This document shows positions 1 to 9,567 of a stretch of DNA of 64,000 bases, in pieces. Origin of the DNA: an uncultured Bacteroidales bacterium (GTDB lineage Bacteria; Bacteroidota; Bacteroidia; Bacteroidales; Bacteroidaceae); NCBI GenBank assembly GCA_902763885.1, contig CACWTU010000011.1, positions 1 through 64,000 of the forward strand, in the 5' to 3' direction. The translations under genes and the position numbers were made by a program. The notes under the pieces were generated by a model. The model saw only the letters and a program-made list of their open reading frames with translations. It was not told the DNA's origin and did no database searches. How positions within the stretch are numbered: the first letter of the stretch is position 1; each line of letters opens with the position of its first letter.

Positions 1-83
1 GCCTCATTCTCGTTAACACTCTGAGCGTTTGCTCCAAATCCGATGAACAGTGCTGCAACGGCAGCGATGATAGTCTTTTTCAT
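1..83 (-). CDS. Secreted protein, N-terminal fragment (cut by window edge)
   Basis: The ATG at 83 (minus strand) opens a reading frame that runs off the left edge after 27 codons. The visible part is a signal peptide: MKKTI, a hydrophobic stretch, then an Ala-Asn-Ala-Gln cleavage region typical of Bacteroidetes exported proteins. Nothing of the mature domain is visible, so no function can be given. A TATATTCG box at 149-156 lies upstream and would give a leader of about 60 bases. Confidence 0.7.
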   Translation of the reverse strand, partial: MKKTIIAAVAALFIGFGANAQSVNENE

Positions 84-148
84 AATTCTTATTTTTTTTT
101 GTTTTTGTTATTCCGTTTTGTTTTGTGGACCCGTTTTCTTGCGGCTTC

Positions 149-156
149 CGAATATA
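149..156 (-). promoter_or_regulatory. -7 promoter box for the left-edge secreted protein
   Basis: TATATTCG read on the minus strand matches the Bacteroidetes -7 form TAnnTTCG. No clear -33 TTG is seen at the usual distance. Confidence 0.4.
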
Positions 157-262
157 AGAGTCAAAAAGCGGGCGGAAGTTAAGCGAGAGGTTAATTATTT
201 ATACTCCGTTAACATAATGCTTAACAAAATGCTGATTTTGAAAACATAGTTAACATAAAGAA

Positions 263-299
263 AATCAGCGATAAACATAATTTATCGCTGATTCGTCCT
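263..299 (-). terminator. Rho-independent terminator of the aminotransferase/GH10-like operon
   Basis: A perfect 13-bp inverted repeat (263-275 with 281-293, five-base loop) is followed on the minus strand by a T-rich tract. It lies about 230 bases past the stop of the GH10-like gene. The stretch 300-492 between them holds no gene or clear signal that I can see. Confidence 0.65.
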
Positions 300-492
300 T
301 TTAACTTTAACTTGCTTATTTATAAACTAAAGAACTTTTTACCTAATTGTGTTTTTCGCGGCGTTCACATATAATAGTGCAAAAAGGAGTAAAGGTTAAA
401 CACGGTTCTCAATTATGTCACTTCGTTCCATGATTCTTGTCGCGACTCGGGATAGTCCAAGAGAGCTTGGCCTCTCCTCTCGCTGCTCCAAG

Positions 493-527
493 AATTTTCA
501 ATTTTCAATTTTCAATTTTCAATTCTC
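493..527. repeat. 7-bp tandem repeat (AATTTTC-type)
   Basis: About four tandem copies of a 7-bp unit, ATTTTCA, with one degenerate end copy, abutting the stop codon of the GH10-like gene at 526-528. The same unit, in reverse complement, recurs at 29528-29557. Confidence 0.8.
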
Positions 528-2016
528 AAAGGTTGACTTTGCACTTTGCCGGAGCCGATTCCCGTTGCAGTCTGTTGAGTGCAGTGACTACGTAAACGTA
601 TTGTGTGGTGCCGTCGCGGTAGGGAAGGTTGATGAAAGAGCGACGGGTAACTGCAAAAATGTTTTGCGGGTTCTCGAGGTCAATGTCCTGACCTTTTTCA
701 AAGCGATATACTACGTACTGGATTGCCTTATCCAGTTCTTTGCGGCTTTTGGGTGCAGTCCAGAATAGTACGGGGCCGTCTTTGGTTTCAACGGGCATGA
801 GCTTGCGTACCTTACCGGGAGTGTTCTTGGGCATGTAATCAGCCACTGGCTGCAGGGCGGGTGTGTTATAATATTCCGTTGCCAATACGGTGCGATAGTC
901 ACGCGGGTTGTCAACCACTGATTTGGCCGGCCAGAAACAGTTGCCCTGGAGTCCGCCCAGGATACGTTCCAGATTCAGCTTGTGACGTTGCTGGTTGCTC
1001 TCCGGATGATTGGGGTCAACGCCGGTAATGGTGCGTTCCACATCCTGCCCCAGATACATGAGGCAACCGCCTGCATGTTCTGACCACCATTTGGCCAGGA
1101 TAGCGTAATCTGCTGCCTTGTAACCTGTATTCCAGTAGGTCTGTGGAATGCAGTAATCCATCCAGCCTTTCTCAATCCAATAGAGCACATCGGCATAGAG
1201 ACCGCTCCAGTTCTCAAATCCTGTGGTCTCACTGCCGTCAGGGTATTGGGCTGATTTGTTACGATAGATTCCAAAGGGTGAGATGCCGAACTTTACCCAG
1301 GGCTTGATATCCTTGACGGTCTTGTAGAGCTGCTCTATGAACAGGTTTACATTATCACGGCGCCAGTCATCCTTGTCCTTGAAACCACGCGGGTCTTTCT
1401 TGAATGATGCGTCATCATTGAACTTGCGGTTTCCGTCAGGGTATGGGTAGAAATAATCGTCTATATGGAAGCCGTCTATATCATAGCGGGTAATGATATC
1501 GGCTGCTACCTTGCATATATAGTCACGGTTCTCCTGGAGCGCGGGGTCAAACAGAGCCAGGTCACCATATTTGATTATGCGTTCAGGATGAACTTTCATC
1601 TGATGTGTGGATGCAAACTCTGTGGTGGCTGCCGTCTTGGCGCGGAACGGATTGATCCAGGCATGCAGTTCCATGCATCGGGTGTGACACTCTTCTATCA
1701 TGAACTGCAGGGGGTCCCAGTCTTCATCCGGTGCCTCACCCTGGAATCCTGTGAGGAATGCGCTCCAGGGTTCAATATCGGATTTATAAAGGGCATCGGC
1801 CTCAACACGCACCTGAAAGAGGATTGTGTTGATGCCGCAGGATGCAAGTGAATCTAACTGGCGTGTGAGTTCAGCTTTCAGTTCCTTGGTGGGGATTCCT
1901 TCAAACTGATGGTTTACGGCTTGTATCCATGCTCCGCGGAATTCACGCTTGGGTGCCGCAGCAAAAAGTACAGCTACGGTAAGCAGTGCAAAAAGCAGAG
2001 TAGCAAGCCGCTTCAT
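526..2016 (-). CDS. GH10-like glycosyl hydrolase (GHL10, YngK type), secreted
   Basis: The 496-residue product starts with a signal peptide (MKRLATLLFALL...AAA) and then matches the GHL10/DUF187 family. It opens with EFRGAWIQAV, followed by GINTILFQVR, the HAWINPF motif and DGFHIDDYFYPYP, the landmarks of this TIM-barrel family. A C-terminal Fn3-like segment (about residues 405-496, ending in YVYVVTALNR) follows. The family acts on cell-envelope or dietary glycans; the substrate cannot be read from sequence. The ATG lies 2 bases after the aminotransferase stop, so the two genes form an operon read leftwards. Confidence 0.85.
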   Translation of the reverse strand: MKRLATLLFALLTVAVLFAAAPKREFRGAWIQAVNHQFEGIPTKELKAELTRQLDSLASCGINTILFQVRVEADALYKSDIEPWSAFLTGFQGEAPDEDWDPLQFMIEECHTRCMELHAWINPFRAKTAATTEFASTHQMKVHPERIIKYGDLALFDPALQENRDYICKVAADIITRYDIDGFHIDDYFYPYPDGNRKFNDDASFKKDPRGFKDKDDWRRDNVNLFIEQLYKTVKDIKPWVKFGISPFGIYRNKSAQYPDGSETTGFENWSGLYADVLYWIEKGWMDYCIPQTYWNTGYKAADYAILAKWWSEHAGGCLMYLGQDVERTITGVDPNHPESNQQRHKLNLERILGGLQGNCFWPAKSVVDNPRDYRTVLATEYYNTPALQPVADYMPKNTPGKVRKLMPVETKDGPVLFWTAPKSRKELDKAIQYVVYRFEKGQDIDLENPQNIFAVTRRSFINLPYRDGTTQYVYVVTALNRLQRESAPAKCKVNL

Positions 2017-2018
2017 TT

Positions 2019-3218
2019 TTATTTCTTGGGAAGGTTGTTGTACTCCTCAAGAGCTTCAGCTAAGAGTTTGAGGGCATCCTTAAGGTCCTCAATGTTCAGT
2101 ACGTAAGCCAGACGAACCTGGTCACGTCCATATTTGGGATCGGAGTAGAAACCGGTTCCGGGGGCCATCATGATGGTCTTGCCGTCGCGGCGGAAATCCG
2201 TGAGGCACCACTTGCAGAACTTCTCGCAGTCATCAATAGGCAGTTTTGCGGTGGTGTAGAAAGCACCCATGGGGATGGGTGAATATACTCCCGGTATCTT
2301 GTTCAGTCCGTCAATAAGGTACTTACGGCGGGCTATGAACTCCTCATACGTGGCGGTCATGTACTCACGTGGAGCTGATATTGAAGCCTCGGCAACAATC
2401 TGGCCAATAAGTGGCGGGCAGAGACGGGCCTGGCAGAACTTCATCACGGCATCACGAACCTGCTGGTTCTTGGTGGCAATGGCGCCGATGCGGATTCCGC
2501 ACTCGGAGTAACGCTTTGAAACAGAGTCAATCAGGATGACATGATCCTCTATACCCTCCAGATGGCAGGCTGAGATATAGGGTGAGCCGGTGTATATGAA
2601 CTCGCGGTAAACCTCATCGGAGAACAGGTAAAGGTCATATTTCTTGACCAGGTCACGCAGTTGGAGCATCTCCTTGCGTGAGTAGAGATAGCCTGTGGGG
2701 TTGTTGGGGTTGCAGATGAGTATTCCCTTGGTGCGCTCGGTGATGAGTTCCTCAAACTTCTCAATAGGGGGCAGAGCGAATCCGTCCTCAATTGTGGATA
2801 CTATGGGCTTGATTACAGCGCCGGCTGATACTGCGAATGCCATGTAGTTGGCGTAGGCAGGCTCCGGAACGATGATCTCATCGCCCGGGTTAAGGCATGT
2901 CATGAACGCAAACAGAACCGCCTCACTACCGCCACTGGTTACGATGATGTCATCAGGTTCGAACTTGATCTGATACTGCTCGTAATAATCGCACAGCTTC
3001 TTGCGGAGGCTCAGGAATCCCTGTGAGGGGGTATATTCCAGAATGTTACGGTCAATCTTCTTGAGTGTATCAAGTCCAATCTGCGGTGACGGCAGGTCGG
3101 GCTGACCGATGTTCAGGTGATATACCTTTACTCCTTCTGATTTGATTTTCTGTGCTATGCCTGACAGTTTGCGGATAGGCGAACTGGGCATGATTTCAGC
3201 GCGGTTTGAAATTTTCAT
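2019..3218 (-). CDS. PLP-dependent aminotransferase, class I/II (aspartate-aminotransferase-like)
   Basis: A 399-residue fold-type I aminotransferase. Visible landmarks are NIGQPDLPSP near the start, the CNPNNPTGY motif, the SDEVYREF aspartate/tyrosine segment and the PLP lysine in DSVSKRYSECG at about residue 235. Substrate specificity is uncertain; aspartate or a related amino acid is likely. I chose the ATG at 3218 because the further-upstream start overlaps the -7 box at 3244-3251 and adds residues foreign to the family. First gene of an operon with the GH10-like hydrolase. Confidence 0.9.
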   Translation of the reverse strand: MKISNRAEIMPSSPIRKLSGIAQKIKSEGVKVYHLNIGQPDLPSPQIGLDTLKKIDRNILEYTPSQGFLSLRKKLCDYYEQYQIKFEPDDIIVTSGGSEAVLFAFMTCLNPGDEIIVPEPAYANYMAFAVSAGAVIKPIVSTIEDGFALPPIEKFEELITERTKGILICNPNNPTGYLYSRKEMLQLRDLVKKYDLYLFSDEVYREFIYTGSPYISACHLEGIEDHVILIDSVSKRYSECGIRIGAIATKNQQVRDAVMKFCQARLCPPLIGQIVAEASISAPREYMTATYEEFIARRKYLIDGLNKIPGVYSPIPMGAFYTTAKLPIDDCEKFCKWCLTDFRRDGKTIMMAPGTGFYSDPKYGRDQVRLAYVLNIEDLKDALKLLAEALEEYNNLPKK

Positions 3219-3243
3219 TATTTGTAAAGTCTGTTTGCAGGTG

Positions 3244-3251
3244 CAAAGATA
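3244..3251 (-). promoter_or_regulatory. -7 promoter box, aminotransferase operon
   Basis: TATCTTTG on the minus strand, 25 bases before the chosen ATG. It rules out the longer reading frame that begins at 3257. Confidence 0.55.
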
Positions 3252-3383
3252 CTGCAAACCGAGTGGAGAAAAAACAAACTTGTTTGGTTTTTATCCTGAG
3301 GTGCAGCGTATTTTATCCAAAGATACAACAAACCGCGGGCTTAACACCCACGGTCTGCGTACTTTTTTATAATAAGGAGTGGA

Positions 3384-4607
3384 TTAATGGATCCTCTTAC
3401 CCAGAATCAGGTTGTCGCCCGATGCATCGACTGTCCAGATTTCAGGCTTGCGGCCGGTACCGCCGTCATGGTGAACGGAGTAGAGCAGCTGACCGTCAAA
3501 GCTCTTGAACAGCATTCCGTGACCTGAGTTGTCGCCCTTGAATGACACCTCTTCCTGAATCCACGGACCCTTTATGCTGCCGCTGGTTGACCAGGCGATA
3601 CCGTTTGCATAGCGGTTCTCACCCCAACTTGACCATAGCATACCCAGACGGCCGGTTTCGGTGCGGAACATCTGCGGGCCATCGGTTACCCACCCCGGCA
3701 TCTTCATGCCGAATGTGGCCTCACCTATAGAGTTCATTTCCTTGCTCCATGCGGCTTCAGATGCGCGGAAGATGGTGGTAGGATCTGCAGTACGGTGTGT
3801 CAGGTCTTTTGACAGAGGCATGTAGGCCATTGTTCCGTCGATAAGCTGTGTCCACTCATGTACAAATACCATATAAACGGTGTCATTCTCCTCATAGAGT
3901 GTTCCGTCAATTATATCCCAGTCTGTGGGACCAAGGCAGAAGAGAGAGTCCTTGACAAGCGGCAGATAGGGGCCGTCAACCTTATCGGAAACCAGAAGCT
4001 GGGTCTGGTTCAAAGGTACGTTGTAACGGCGCGGAACCTGCTCAATGCATACTCCGTGGTTGTTCCAGGTACCAGCATAGTAGAACTTGTCGCCGAACTT
4101 ATGTATCTCGGCAGCAGCAACGAACTGGCCCTGCATCCATGTGCCGGAAATGTCAATTACGTTATAAGGACCTGTCCACATCTCCAGGTCAGTACTCTTG
4201 TAGAGTGCACCGCCGGTGCCGGTGAGCCAATAGGTCTTGGTTTCGGGATCCGGGTAGATGAAGGGGTCACTCATAGAGAGTTCCTTGAGTGATACGGTGC
4301 GGACCTGCTGAGCGGGACGCTGCATGGTGGGCATCTGGATAGGAGGACGCTGTGCGGTCTGACCCTGTCCCTGACCCTGCGGGCGCTGTGTGCGCTGACG
4401 GTTGGCGCCTCCACCCATTGGCATCATTCCGCCAAAGTTGCGCTGTCCGGGATTGGCGGGCGGAGCCTGCTCACCGCGTGGTACGTTTACAATGACATTG
4501 TTGTCTTTTACAGCCTGTGTTTCAGTTGTTGTTTTCTGGCCGGCTTTCATGCATGAAATGACCAGAAGAGGTGCTGTAACCGCAATAATAAGGTTGATCT
4601 TCTTCAT
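3384..4607 (-). CDS. GH43-type glycosidase lipoprotein
   Basis: A 407-residue lipoprotein: signal peptide with a lipobox ending VISCM, then a low-complexity Pro/Gln/Arg-rich linker (about residues 50-105), then a five-bladed beta-propeller like family 43. SDPFIYPDPETKTYWLTG supplies the first catalytic aspartate, GPTDWDIIDGTLY the middle one, and IGEATFG the probable general acid. Family 43 enzymes remove arabinose or xylose side chains; the exact activity is unknown. The start at 4607 sits downstream of the TATATTTG box at 4638-4645, which excludes the upstream ATG at 4640. It probably stands alone. Confidence 0.8.
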   Translation of the reverse strand: MKKINLIIAVTAPLLVISCMKAGQKTTTETQAVKDNNVIVNVPRGEQAPPANPGQRNFGGMMPMGGGANRQRTQRPQGQGQGQTAQRPPIQMPTMQRPAQQVRTVSLKELSMSDPFIYPDPETKTYWLTGTGGALYKSTDLEMWTGPYNVIDISGTWMQGQFVAAAEIHKFGDKFYYAGTWNNHGVCIEQVPRRYNVPLNQTQLLVSDKVDGPYLPLVKDSLFCLGPTDWDIIDGTLYEENDTVYMVFVHEWTQLIDGTMAYMPLSKDLTHRTADPTTIFRASEAAWSKEMNSIGEATFGMKMPGWVTDGPQMFRTETGRLGMLWSSWGENRYANGIAWSTSGSIKGPWIQEEVSFKGDNSGHGMLFKSFDGQLLYSVHHDGGTGRKPEIWTVDASGDNLILGKRIH

Positions 4608-4637
4608 AAGTATAATATTTGGTTTGTTGTCTGCCGG

Positions 4638-4645
4638 CAAATATA
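4638..4645 (-). promoter_or_regulatory. -7 promoter box for the GH43 gene
   Basis: TATATTTG on the minus strand, a perfect TAnnTTTG, 30 bases before the ATG. Confidence 0.6.
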
Positions 4646-4697
4646 CTCACATTTCTAAAAAAGAGGGAGAATAATGACATTTATTCAAAAATAAACA

Positions 4698-4705
4698 TAA
4701 TTTTG
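4698..4705 (+). promoter_or_regulatory. -7 promoter box for the OmpA lipoprotein
   Basis: TAATTTTG, a perfect TAnnTTTG, about 44 bases before the ATG at 4750. Confidence 0.55.
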
Positions 4706-4749
4706 CATCTCGGATAAAATAACTGATACTTAACTCTAAACGAACAAAT

Positions 4750-5433
4750 ATGAAAAAAGTACTATCTATTTTGCTTGCTGCAACACTGGTTTTCTCAGTT
4801 GCAGGTTGTTCTTCATGGTCAAAAACTGCTAATGGCGGTCTGATTGGTGGTGGTGCAGGTGCTGCTATCGGTGCCGGTATCGGTATTCTTCTTGGTGGCG
4901 ATGCACAGAGCGCAGCCATAGGTGCAGCTGTAGGTGCAGGCGTAGGCGGCGGTGTTGGTGCTGTTATCGGCAACCGTATGGATAAGAAGGCTGAGGAACT
5001 TGCTGTTCTTGAGGCTGCAAAGATTGAGGATATTACTGACGTAAACGGTCTTCCCGGTAAGAAAGTTACTTTTGACAGCGGTCTTCTGTTTGGCTTCAAC
5101 AGCTCTAACTTGAGTGATGATGCAAAAGAGGAACTAAAGAAGTTTGCTGACATCATGAAGAGTGAGCCGGTAGAAATTACAATCTGGGGTCATACTGACA
5201 ATGTGGGCACAGATGAGGCTAACCAGAAGGTTTCTGCCAAGCGTGCTGACGCTGTTGCATCTTATCTGAAGAAGTGCGGCATGAGCAAGGATCACATGAA
5301 TGCTCAGGGTAAGTCATTCTCAATGCCGGTTGCCAGCAACGATACCGAGGAGGGTCGTGCTCAGAACCGTCGTGTAGAGATTTACTTCACCGCCAGCGAG
5401 GAGATGCTCAAGGAGGCTGAGGCTCAGATCTGA
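4750..5433 (+). CDS. OmpA-family lipoprotein with glycine-zipper segment
   Basis: A 227-residue protein with a lipoprotein signal (lipobox VAGC, Cys at residue 20), a Gly/Ala-rich zipper of about residues 30-78 (GGGAGAAIGAGIG and similar) that can insert in a membrane, and a C-terminal OmpA domain. The OmpA part shows FGFNSSNLSDDAKEEL, the WGHTDNVGTDEANQ segment and AQNRRVEIYF, which carry the conserved peptidoglycan-binding aspartate and arginine. It probably links the outer membrane to the cell wall. Codon use is strongly biased, as expected for an abundant protein. A terminator follows. Confidence 0.9.
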   Translation: MKKVLSILLAATLVFSVAGCSSWSKTANGGLIGGGAGAAIGAGIGILLGGDAQSAAIGAAVGAGVGGGVGAVIGNRMDKKAEELAVLEAAKIEDITDVNGLPGKKVTFDSGLLFGFNSSNLSDDAKEELKKFADIMKSEPVEITIWGHTDNVGTDEANQKVSAKRADAVASYLKKCGMSKDHMNAQGKSFSMPVASNDTEEGRAQNRRVEIYFTASEEMLKEAEAQI

Positions 5434-5454
5434 TTTAAGAATCAAAAGGATTGG

Positions 5455-5490
5455 AATGCAGGGTGCTTGCACTCTGCATTTTTTCTTTTA
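5455..5490 (+). terminator. Terminator after the OmpA lipoprotein gene
   Basis: The arms AATGCAG (5455-5461) and CTGCATT (5474-5480) plus inner G-C pairs form a hairpin followed by a T-rich run. Confidence 0.8.
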
Positions 5491-5519
5491 TATAGGTGTT
5501 ATCGGCACGGATTTTTGCC

Positions 5520-5527
5520 TACTTTTG
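5520..5527 (+). promoter_or_regulatory. -7 promoter box for the esterase gene
   Basis: TACTTTTG, a perfect TAnnTTTG, 62 bases before the ATG at 5590. Confidence 0.5.
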
Positions 5528-5547
5528 CGGTTGCGGACTACCGATAG

Positions 5548-6450
<903 letters not shown>

Positions 6451-6496
6451 TCTACGAAGGGTGTAGTGTAATGCTAATCAACTGTTAATCAGTTTA

Positions 6497-6617
6497 TTAA
6501 TGCTTGCGAGAATGGTTAACTTTGTTTTGGTTGCTTTTAAATATTTTAAGTAACAACGTATTAAAAAAGTACCGACCTTTGCGGTCGAAAACAAAGGATA
6601 ATTCTCATAAGCATTAA
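6497..6617. repeat. 120-bp element with terminal inverted repeats, possible small RNA
   Basis: The arms at 6497-6513 and 6601-6617 are complementary at 15 of 17 positions. A second nested pair (520-528 with 588-596 within this kilobase) and an inner GACC/GGTC hairpin extend the fold. A TAACTTTG -7-like box lies at 6517-6524 and a strong terminator at 6724-6752. It could be a small-RNA gene or a MITE-like insertion. It lies in the 340-base gene-free stretch 6451-6790. Confidence 0.5.
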
Positions 6618-6619
6618 TT

Positions 6620-6643
6620 GGTTAGTAATTAGGTTAGTAATTA
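6620..6643. repeat. 12-bp tandem duplication
   Basis: GGTTAGTAATTA occurs twice head to tail, followed by a third GGTT and the palindrome TCGGGCCCGA. Confidence 0.8.
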
Positions 6644-6723
6644 GGTTCGGGCCCGAGAATTTGTGAAAATTGCAAGGCTCACTCCAAGGGGAAAAGGTCC
6701 CTGCGGAGGAAATTGAAAAAATT

Positions 6724-6752
6724 GAGTTCACGCGAGTGAATTCATTTTTTTT
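6724..6752 (+). terminator. Strong rho-independent terminator
   Basis: GAGTTCAC, loop GCGA, GTGAATTC, then eight T. It reads on the plus strand, 270 bases after the esterase stop, so it ends either the esterase mRNA or a separate small transcript from 6517 on. Confidence 0.75.
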
Positions 6753-6782
6753 GACCCAAAAGGGACAGTCCCCTTTGGGTCA
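6752..6782. repeat. GGGGACAGTCCCC-type palindrome, copy 1
   Basis: The core AGGGACAGTCCCC is flanked by arms TGACCCAAA and TTTGGGTCA. A further TTTTGGGTCA follows, and the TGA stop of the LytTR gene (minus strand) lies in it. Confidence 0.85.
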
Positions 6783-6790
6783 CTTTTGGG

Positions 6791-7606
6791 TCACTTTGAG
6801 AGCATTGAAGCGATGGTGTCGCGGTATGAGCGTGAAACCGGAATCGGATTGATGCCTTCCTGGTCCAGTATCACGTACAGGTTGTCACGATCGTTGTTAA
6901 AGAAACGCACCTTTGCGATATTTATGAGGTATGAGCGGTGGCATCGGGTAATAAGTCCTTCCAGGTCATCCTCTATGTTCTTGGCGGTGGTGCGGATCAT
7001 GGAATTGCGTACAACGCCATCCTGCTCATAGAATATCTTTACGTAGTTGTCCTCAGATACGGCATAGAGTATGTCCATAATCCTGAGTGAGAGCTTGATG
7101 TTTCCCTTATTGTCATGTATTGAAACAATGAGCGTTCCTTGAGGCCTTGCAGGGCTGCTTCCGGGCTGTATTTTCAACCCATGTGCATATCCATACAGAT
7201 ATGCTATTGTATAAGGTATGACAAGAATGAGGAATATGCAGAACAATGCCCGTGGAAACAGTCCCTGCAGCGTTATTCCATCTTGTCTTACAAGCATTGT
7301 TATTGCTACATAGATTATTGATATTATCAAAACCTCGGCAAGAGAGAATAATAGTAATCCCCAGCCTCCAACTCCATACCGGCGGTTCAGGTCCATCAGC
7401 AGGACTTTGCTTGAGAACAGGAACAGCACTGAAAAAGCATACATGGTTATGGTTCCTATCAACTCGTGGCTTTCTCTTAGAGTAAACCAATAGGTGGATG
7501 AAAACGGCGAATAGAGCTGTAGGAAGAGTATTGAAAACACCACAATAAACAAGACCGTAAGGAAAAGGAATTTCCTTGTGAACATGTAATCAGGTAGCTT
7601 GTTCAT
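6791..7606 (-). CDS. Membrane-anchored LytTR-type transcription regulator
   Basis: A 271-residue protein with four predicted membrane helices (about residues 11-30, 45-68, 80-103 and 115-138) followed by a C-terminal LytTR DNA-binding domain (about 165-271). Recognisable LytTR elements are IMDILYAVSEDNYVKIFY, RTTAKNIED and the FxRCHRSYLIN-type motif (ITRCHRSYLINIAKV). No receiver domain is present, so the membrane part may sense the signal directly. A TATCTTCG box at 7629-7636 drives it. The TGA stop falls in the flank of palindrome copy 1. Confidence 0.85.
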   Translation of the reverse strand: MNKLPDYMFTRKFLFLTVLFIVVFSILFLQLYSPFSSTYWFTLRESHELIGTITMYAFSVLFLFSSKVLLMDLNRRYGVGGWGLLLFSLAEVLIISIIYVAITMLVRQDGITLQGLFPRALFCIFLILVIPYTIAYLYGYAHGLKIQPGSSPARPQGTLIVSIHDNKGNIKLSLRIMDILYAVSEDNYVKIFYEQDGVVRNSMIRTTAKNIEDDLEGLITRCHRSYLINIAKVRFFNNDRDNLYVILDQEGINPIPVSRSYRDTIASMLSK

Positions 7607-7628
7607 AGTGCTTGCTTTTTTGGATATG

Positions 7629-7636
7629 CGAAGATA
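7629..7636 (-). promoter_or_regulatory. -7 promoter box for the LytTR regulator
   Basis: TATCTTCG on the minus strand, 22 bases before the ATG. Confidence 0.5.
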
Positions 7637-7770
7637 GAAAATCTTTTTTTATCGCCCAAATCAGTGGTGTGGGGTGAATTGCCATACCCTTTTTGGCGGC
7701 AATTCGCCACATCAAGGGTGCTGTAAGGCCCTTAAAAAGAGTTTTTATGCATTAATAGACCCGCACGGAG

Positions 7771-7778
7771 TACTTTTG
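7771..7778 (+). promoter_or_regulatory. -7 promoter box for the acyl-CoA ligase
   Basis: TACTTTTG, 27 bases before the ATG at 7806. Confidence 0.55.
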
Positions 7779-7805
7779 CGGCAAAATTATTGACATTAAA
7801 ACAAA

Positions 7806-9491
7806 ATGGCTAGAATTATTTACAGAACTCCAGATTGTGACATGAATGCCACAAGCGTGATCAAGATGTTTGAAGACAGTTTCCGTCGTCATTGGGACAA
7901 TATTGCATTGGCCGATTTCCGCGGAGAAAGAATTACATATGCTGAGCTTGCCAAGCGCATAGCACGCGTACATATCATTCTTGAGAACGCAGGTGTAAAA
8001 CCTGGTGATAAGGTTGCCCTCTGCGGTAAGAACTGCCTTGCATGGGGCGTGTCATTCTTTGGCGTATATACATATGGTGCAATCCCCGTACCTATCCTGA
8101 ATGATTTCAAACCCGGTAACGTTCATACTTTGGTAAACCACTCTGAGGCCAAGATCCTTATGGTTGGTGACGTTGTCATGGCTGGCATGGTTCCCTCTGA
8201 GATGCCTAATATCCTGGGTATGATACTCATGAACGATATGTCACTCCAGTTCAGCCGCTCCGAGGAGCTGACCAAGGCTATGGAGACTCTCGATGAGTGC
8301 TTCAACAAGAAGTATCCCAAGGGCTTTACCAAGGATGACATCAAGTATGAGGCTGAGAAGGATACCAATGACCTGGCAGTGCTGAACTACACATCAGGCA
8401 CCACCGGTGATCCCAAGGGTGTTATGGTTCCGTATCGCGCCATGCTGGTAAACCTCAAGTTCGCATGCGGCGTGCTGCCTCTTACCAAGGGTGAGACAGT
8501 GGTTTCAATCCTGCCTATGGCTCATATGTTCGGTCTGGCATTCCAGCTCATGTTTGAGTTGCTGCTCGGTGCAAGCATCTGCTACCTGGGTAAGATGCCT
8601 TCACCCAAGATCCTGTTTGACGCATTTGCAGAGGAGAAACCTACTCTTGTCATCACCGTTCCTCTTGTAATAGAAAAGGTAATCAAACAGAAGATACAGC
8701 CGGTTATGGAGAAGCCTGCCATGAAGATACTGATGGCTATCCCTGGCATCAACCGCATCATTGGCGGTAAGATCCGCGCCAAGATCATCGATGCATTCGG
8801 TGGCAAGATGGATAGCCTGATTGTAGGCGGTGCTGCCTTGAATGCTGATGTTGAGAAGATACTGCGCAAGCTTCACTTCCCCTATACCGTTGGTTACGGC
8901 AGTACAGAGTGCGCTCCGCTTATCTCATATGTTGACTGGGAGAAGTACAGAGCCGGTTCATGCGGTATCGCCATCCCCGGTTGCCCCGTTGAGGTGTTCA
9001 GCGATGCTCCCGGTAATGTGGGCGAGCTGCTGGTCAAGGGTGACAACGTGATGCTGGGTTACTACAAGAATCCCAATGCCACACGTGATGTTATCGACCC
9101 CGAGGGCTGGTTCCATACCGGTGACCTTGGTACAATTGACAAGCAGGGCTACATCTATATAAAAGGCCGCAGCAAGAACATGATCCTGGGTCCTTCCGGC
9201 CAGAACATCTATCCTGAGGAGATTGAGGATATGTACATGAACCTGCAGCTGGTATCTGAGGTTCTGGTAGTAGAGCGTGACCGTAAGCTCGTAGCTCTGG
9301 TATTCCCTGATTATGATGCAGGCAAGTCAGCAGGTCTGAATCAGCAGCAGGTTCTGGCTCATCTTGAAGAGGATCGCAAGAAGATCAACGAGATGCTTCC
9401 GGGCTACTCACAGGTAGCTAAGCTGGAGATCCGCACTGAGGAGTTTGAGAAGACACCTAAACGTAGCATCCGCCGCGGACTGTACAAATAA
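7806..9491 (+). CDS. AMP-forming long-chain acyl-CoA/acyl-ACP ligase
   Basis: A 561-residue ANL-superfamily enzyme that activates a carboxylate with ATP and transfers it to CoA (or ACP). The P-loop-like motif LNYTSGTTGDPKGVM, the GYGSTECAPL motif, GWFHTGDLG and the hinge region GRSKNMILGPSGQNIYPEE are all present, and the C-terminal KTPKRSIRR carries the catalytic lysine. The substrate is most likely a long- or medium-chain fatty acid. Monocistronic: its own promoter, then a bidirectional terminator shared with the convergent nuclease gene. Confidence 0.9.
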   Translation: MARIIYRTPDCDMNATSVIKMFEDSFRRHWDNIALADFRGERITYAELAKRIARVHIILENAGVKPGDKVALCGKNCLAWGVSFFGVYTYGAIPVPILNDFKPGNVHTLVNHSEAKILMVGDVVMAGMVPSEMPNILGMILMNDMSLQFSRSEELTKAMETLDECFNKKYPKGFTKDDIKYEAEKDTNDLAVLNYTSGTTGDPKGVMVPYRAMLVNLKFACGVLPLTKGETVVSILPMAHMFGLAFQLMFELLLGASICYLGKMPSPKILFDAFAEEKPTLVITVPLVIEKVIKQKIQPVMEKPAMKILMAIPGINRIIGGKIRAKIIDAFGGKMDSLIVGGAALNADVEKILRKLHFPYTVGYGSTECAPLISYVDWEKYRAGSCGIAIPGCPVEVFSDAPGNVGELLVKGDNVMLGYYKNPNATRDVIDPEGWFHTGDLGTIDKQGYIYIKGRSKNMILGPSGQNIYPEEIEDMYMNLQLVSEVLVVERDRKLVALVFPDYDAGKSAGLNQQQVLAHLEEDRKKINEMLPGYSQVAKLEIRTEEFEKTPKRSIRRGLYK

Positions 9492-9521
9492 GGCAACAGC
9501 GTAGCTGTTTTTATAATTAAA

Positions 9522-9557
9522 AAAGAGGCTGACAGATTTTATCTAGTCAGCCTCTTT
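9522..9557. terminator. Bidirectional terminator between ligase and nuclease genes
   Basis: A perfect 12-bp stem (9522-9533 with 9546-9557), A-rich on the left and T-rich on the right, works for both convergent genes. Confidence 0.85.
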
Positions 9558-9567
9558 CGTGTCAATT

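Noticed and set aside
4647-5156. Long minus-strand frame opposite the OmpA lipoprotein
   Set aside because: Shadow of a strongly biased coding sequence; Pro/Ala/Ser-rich, no start signals and the plus-strand gene is clear.
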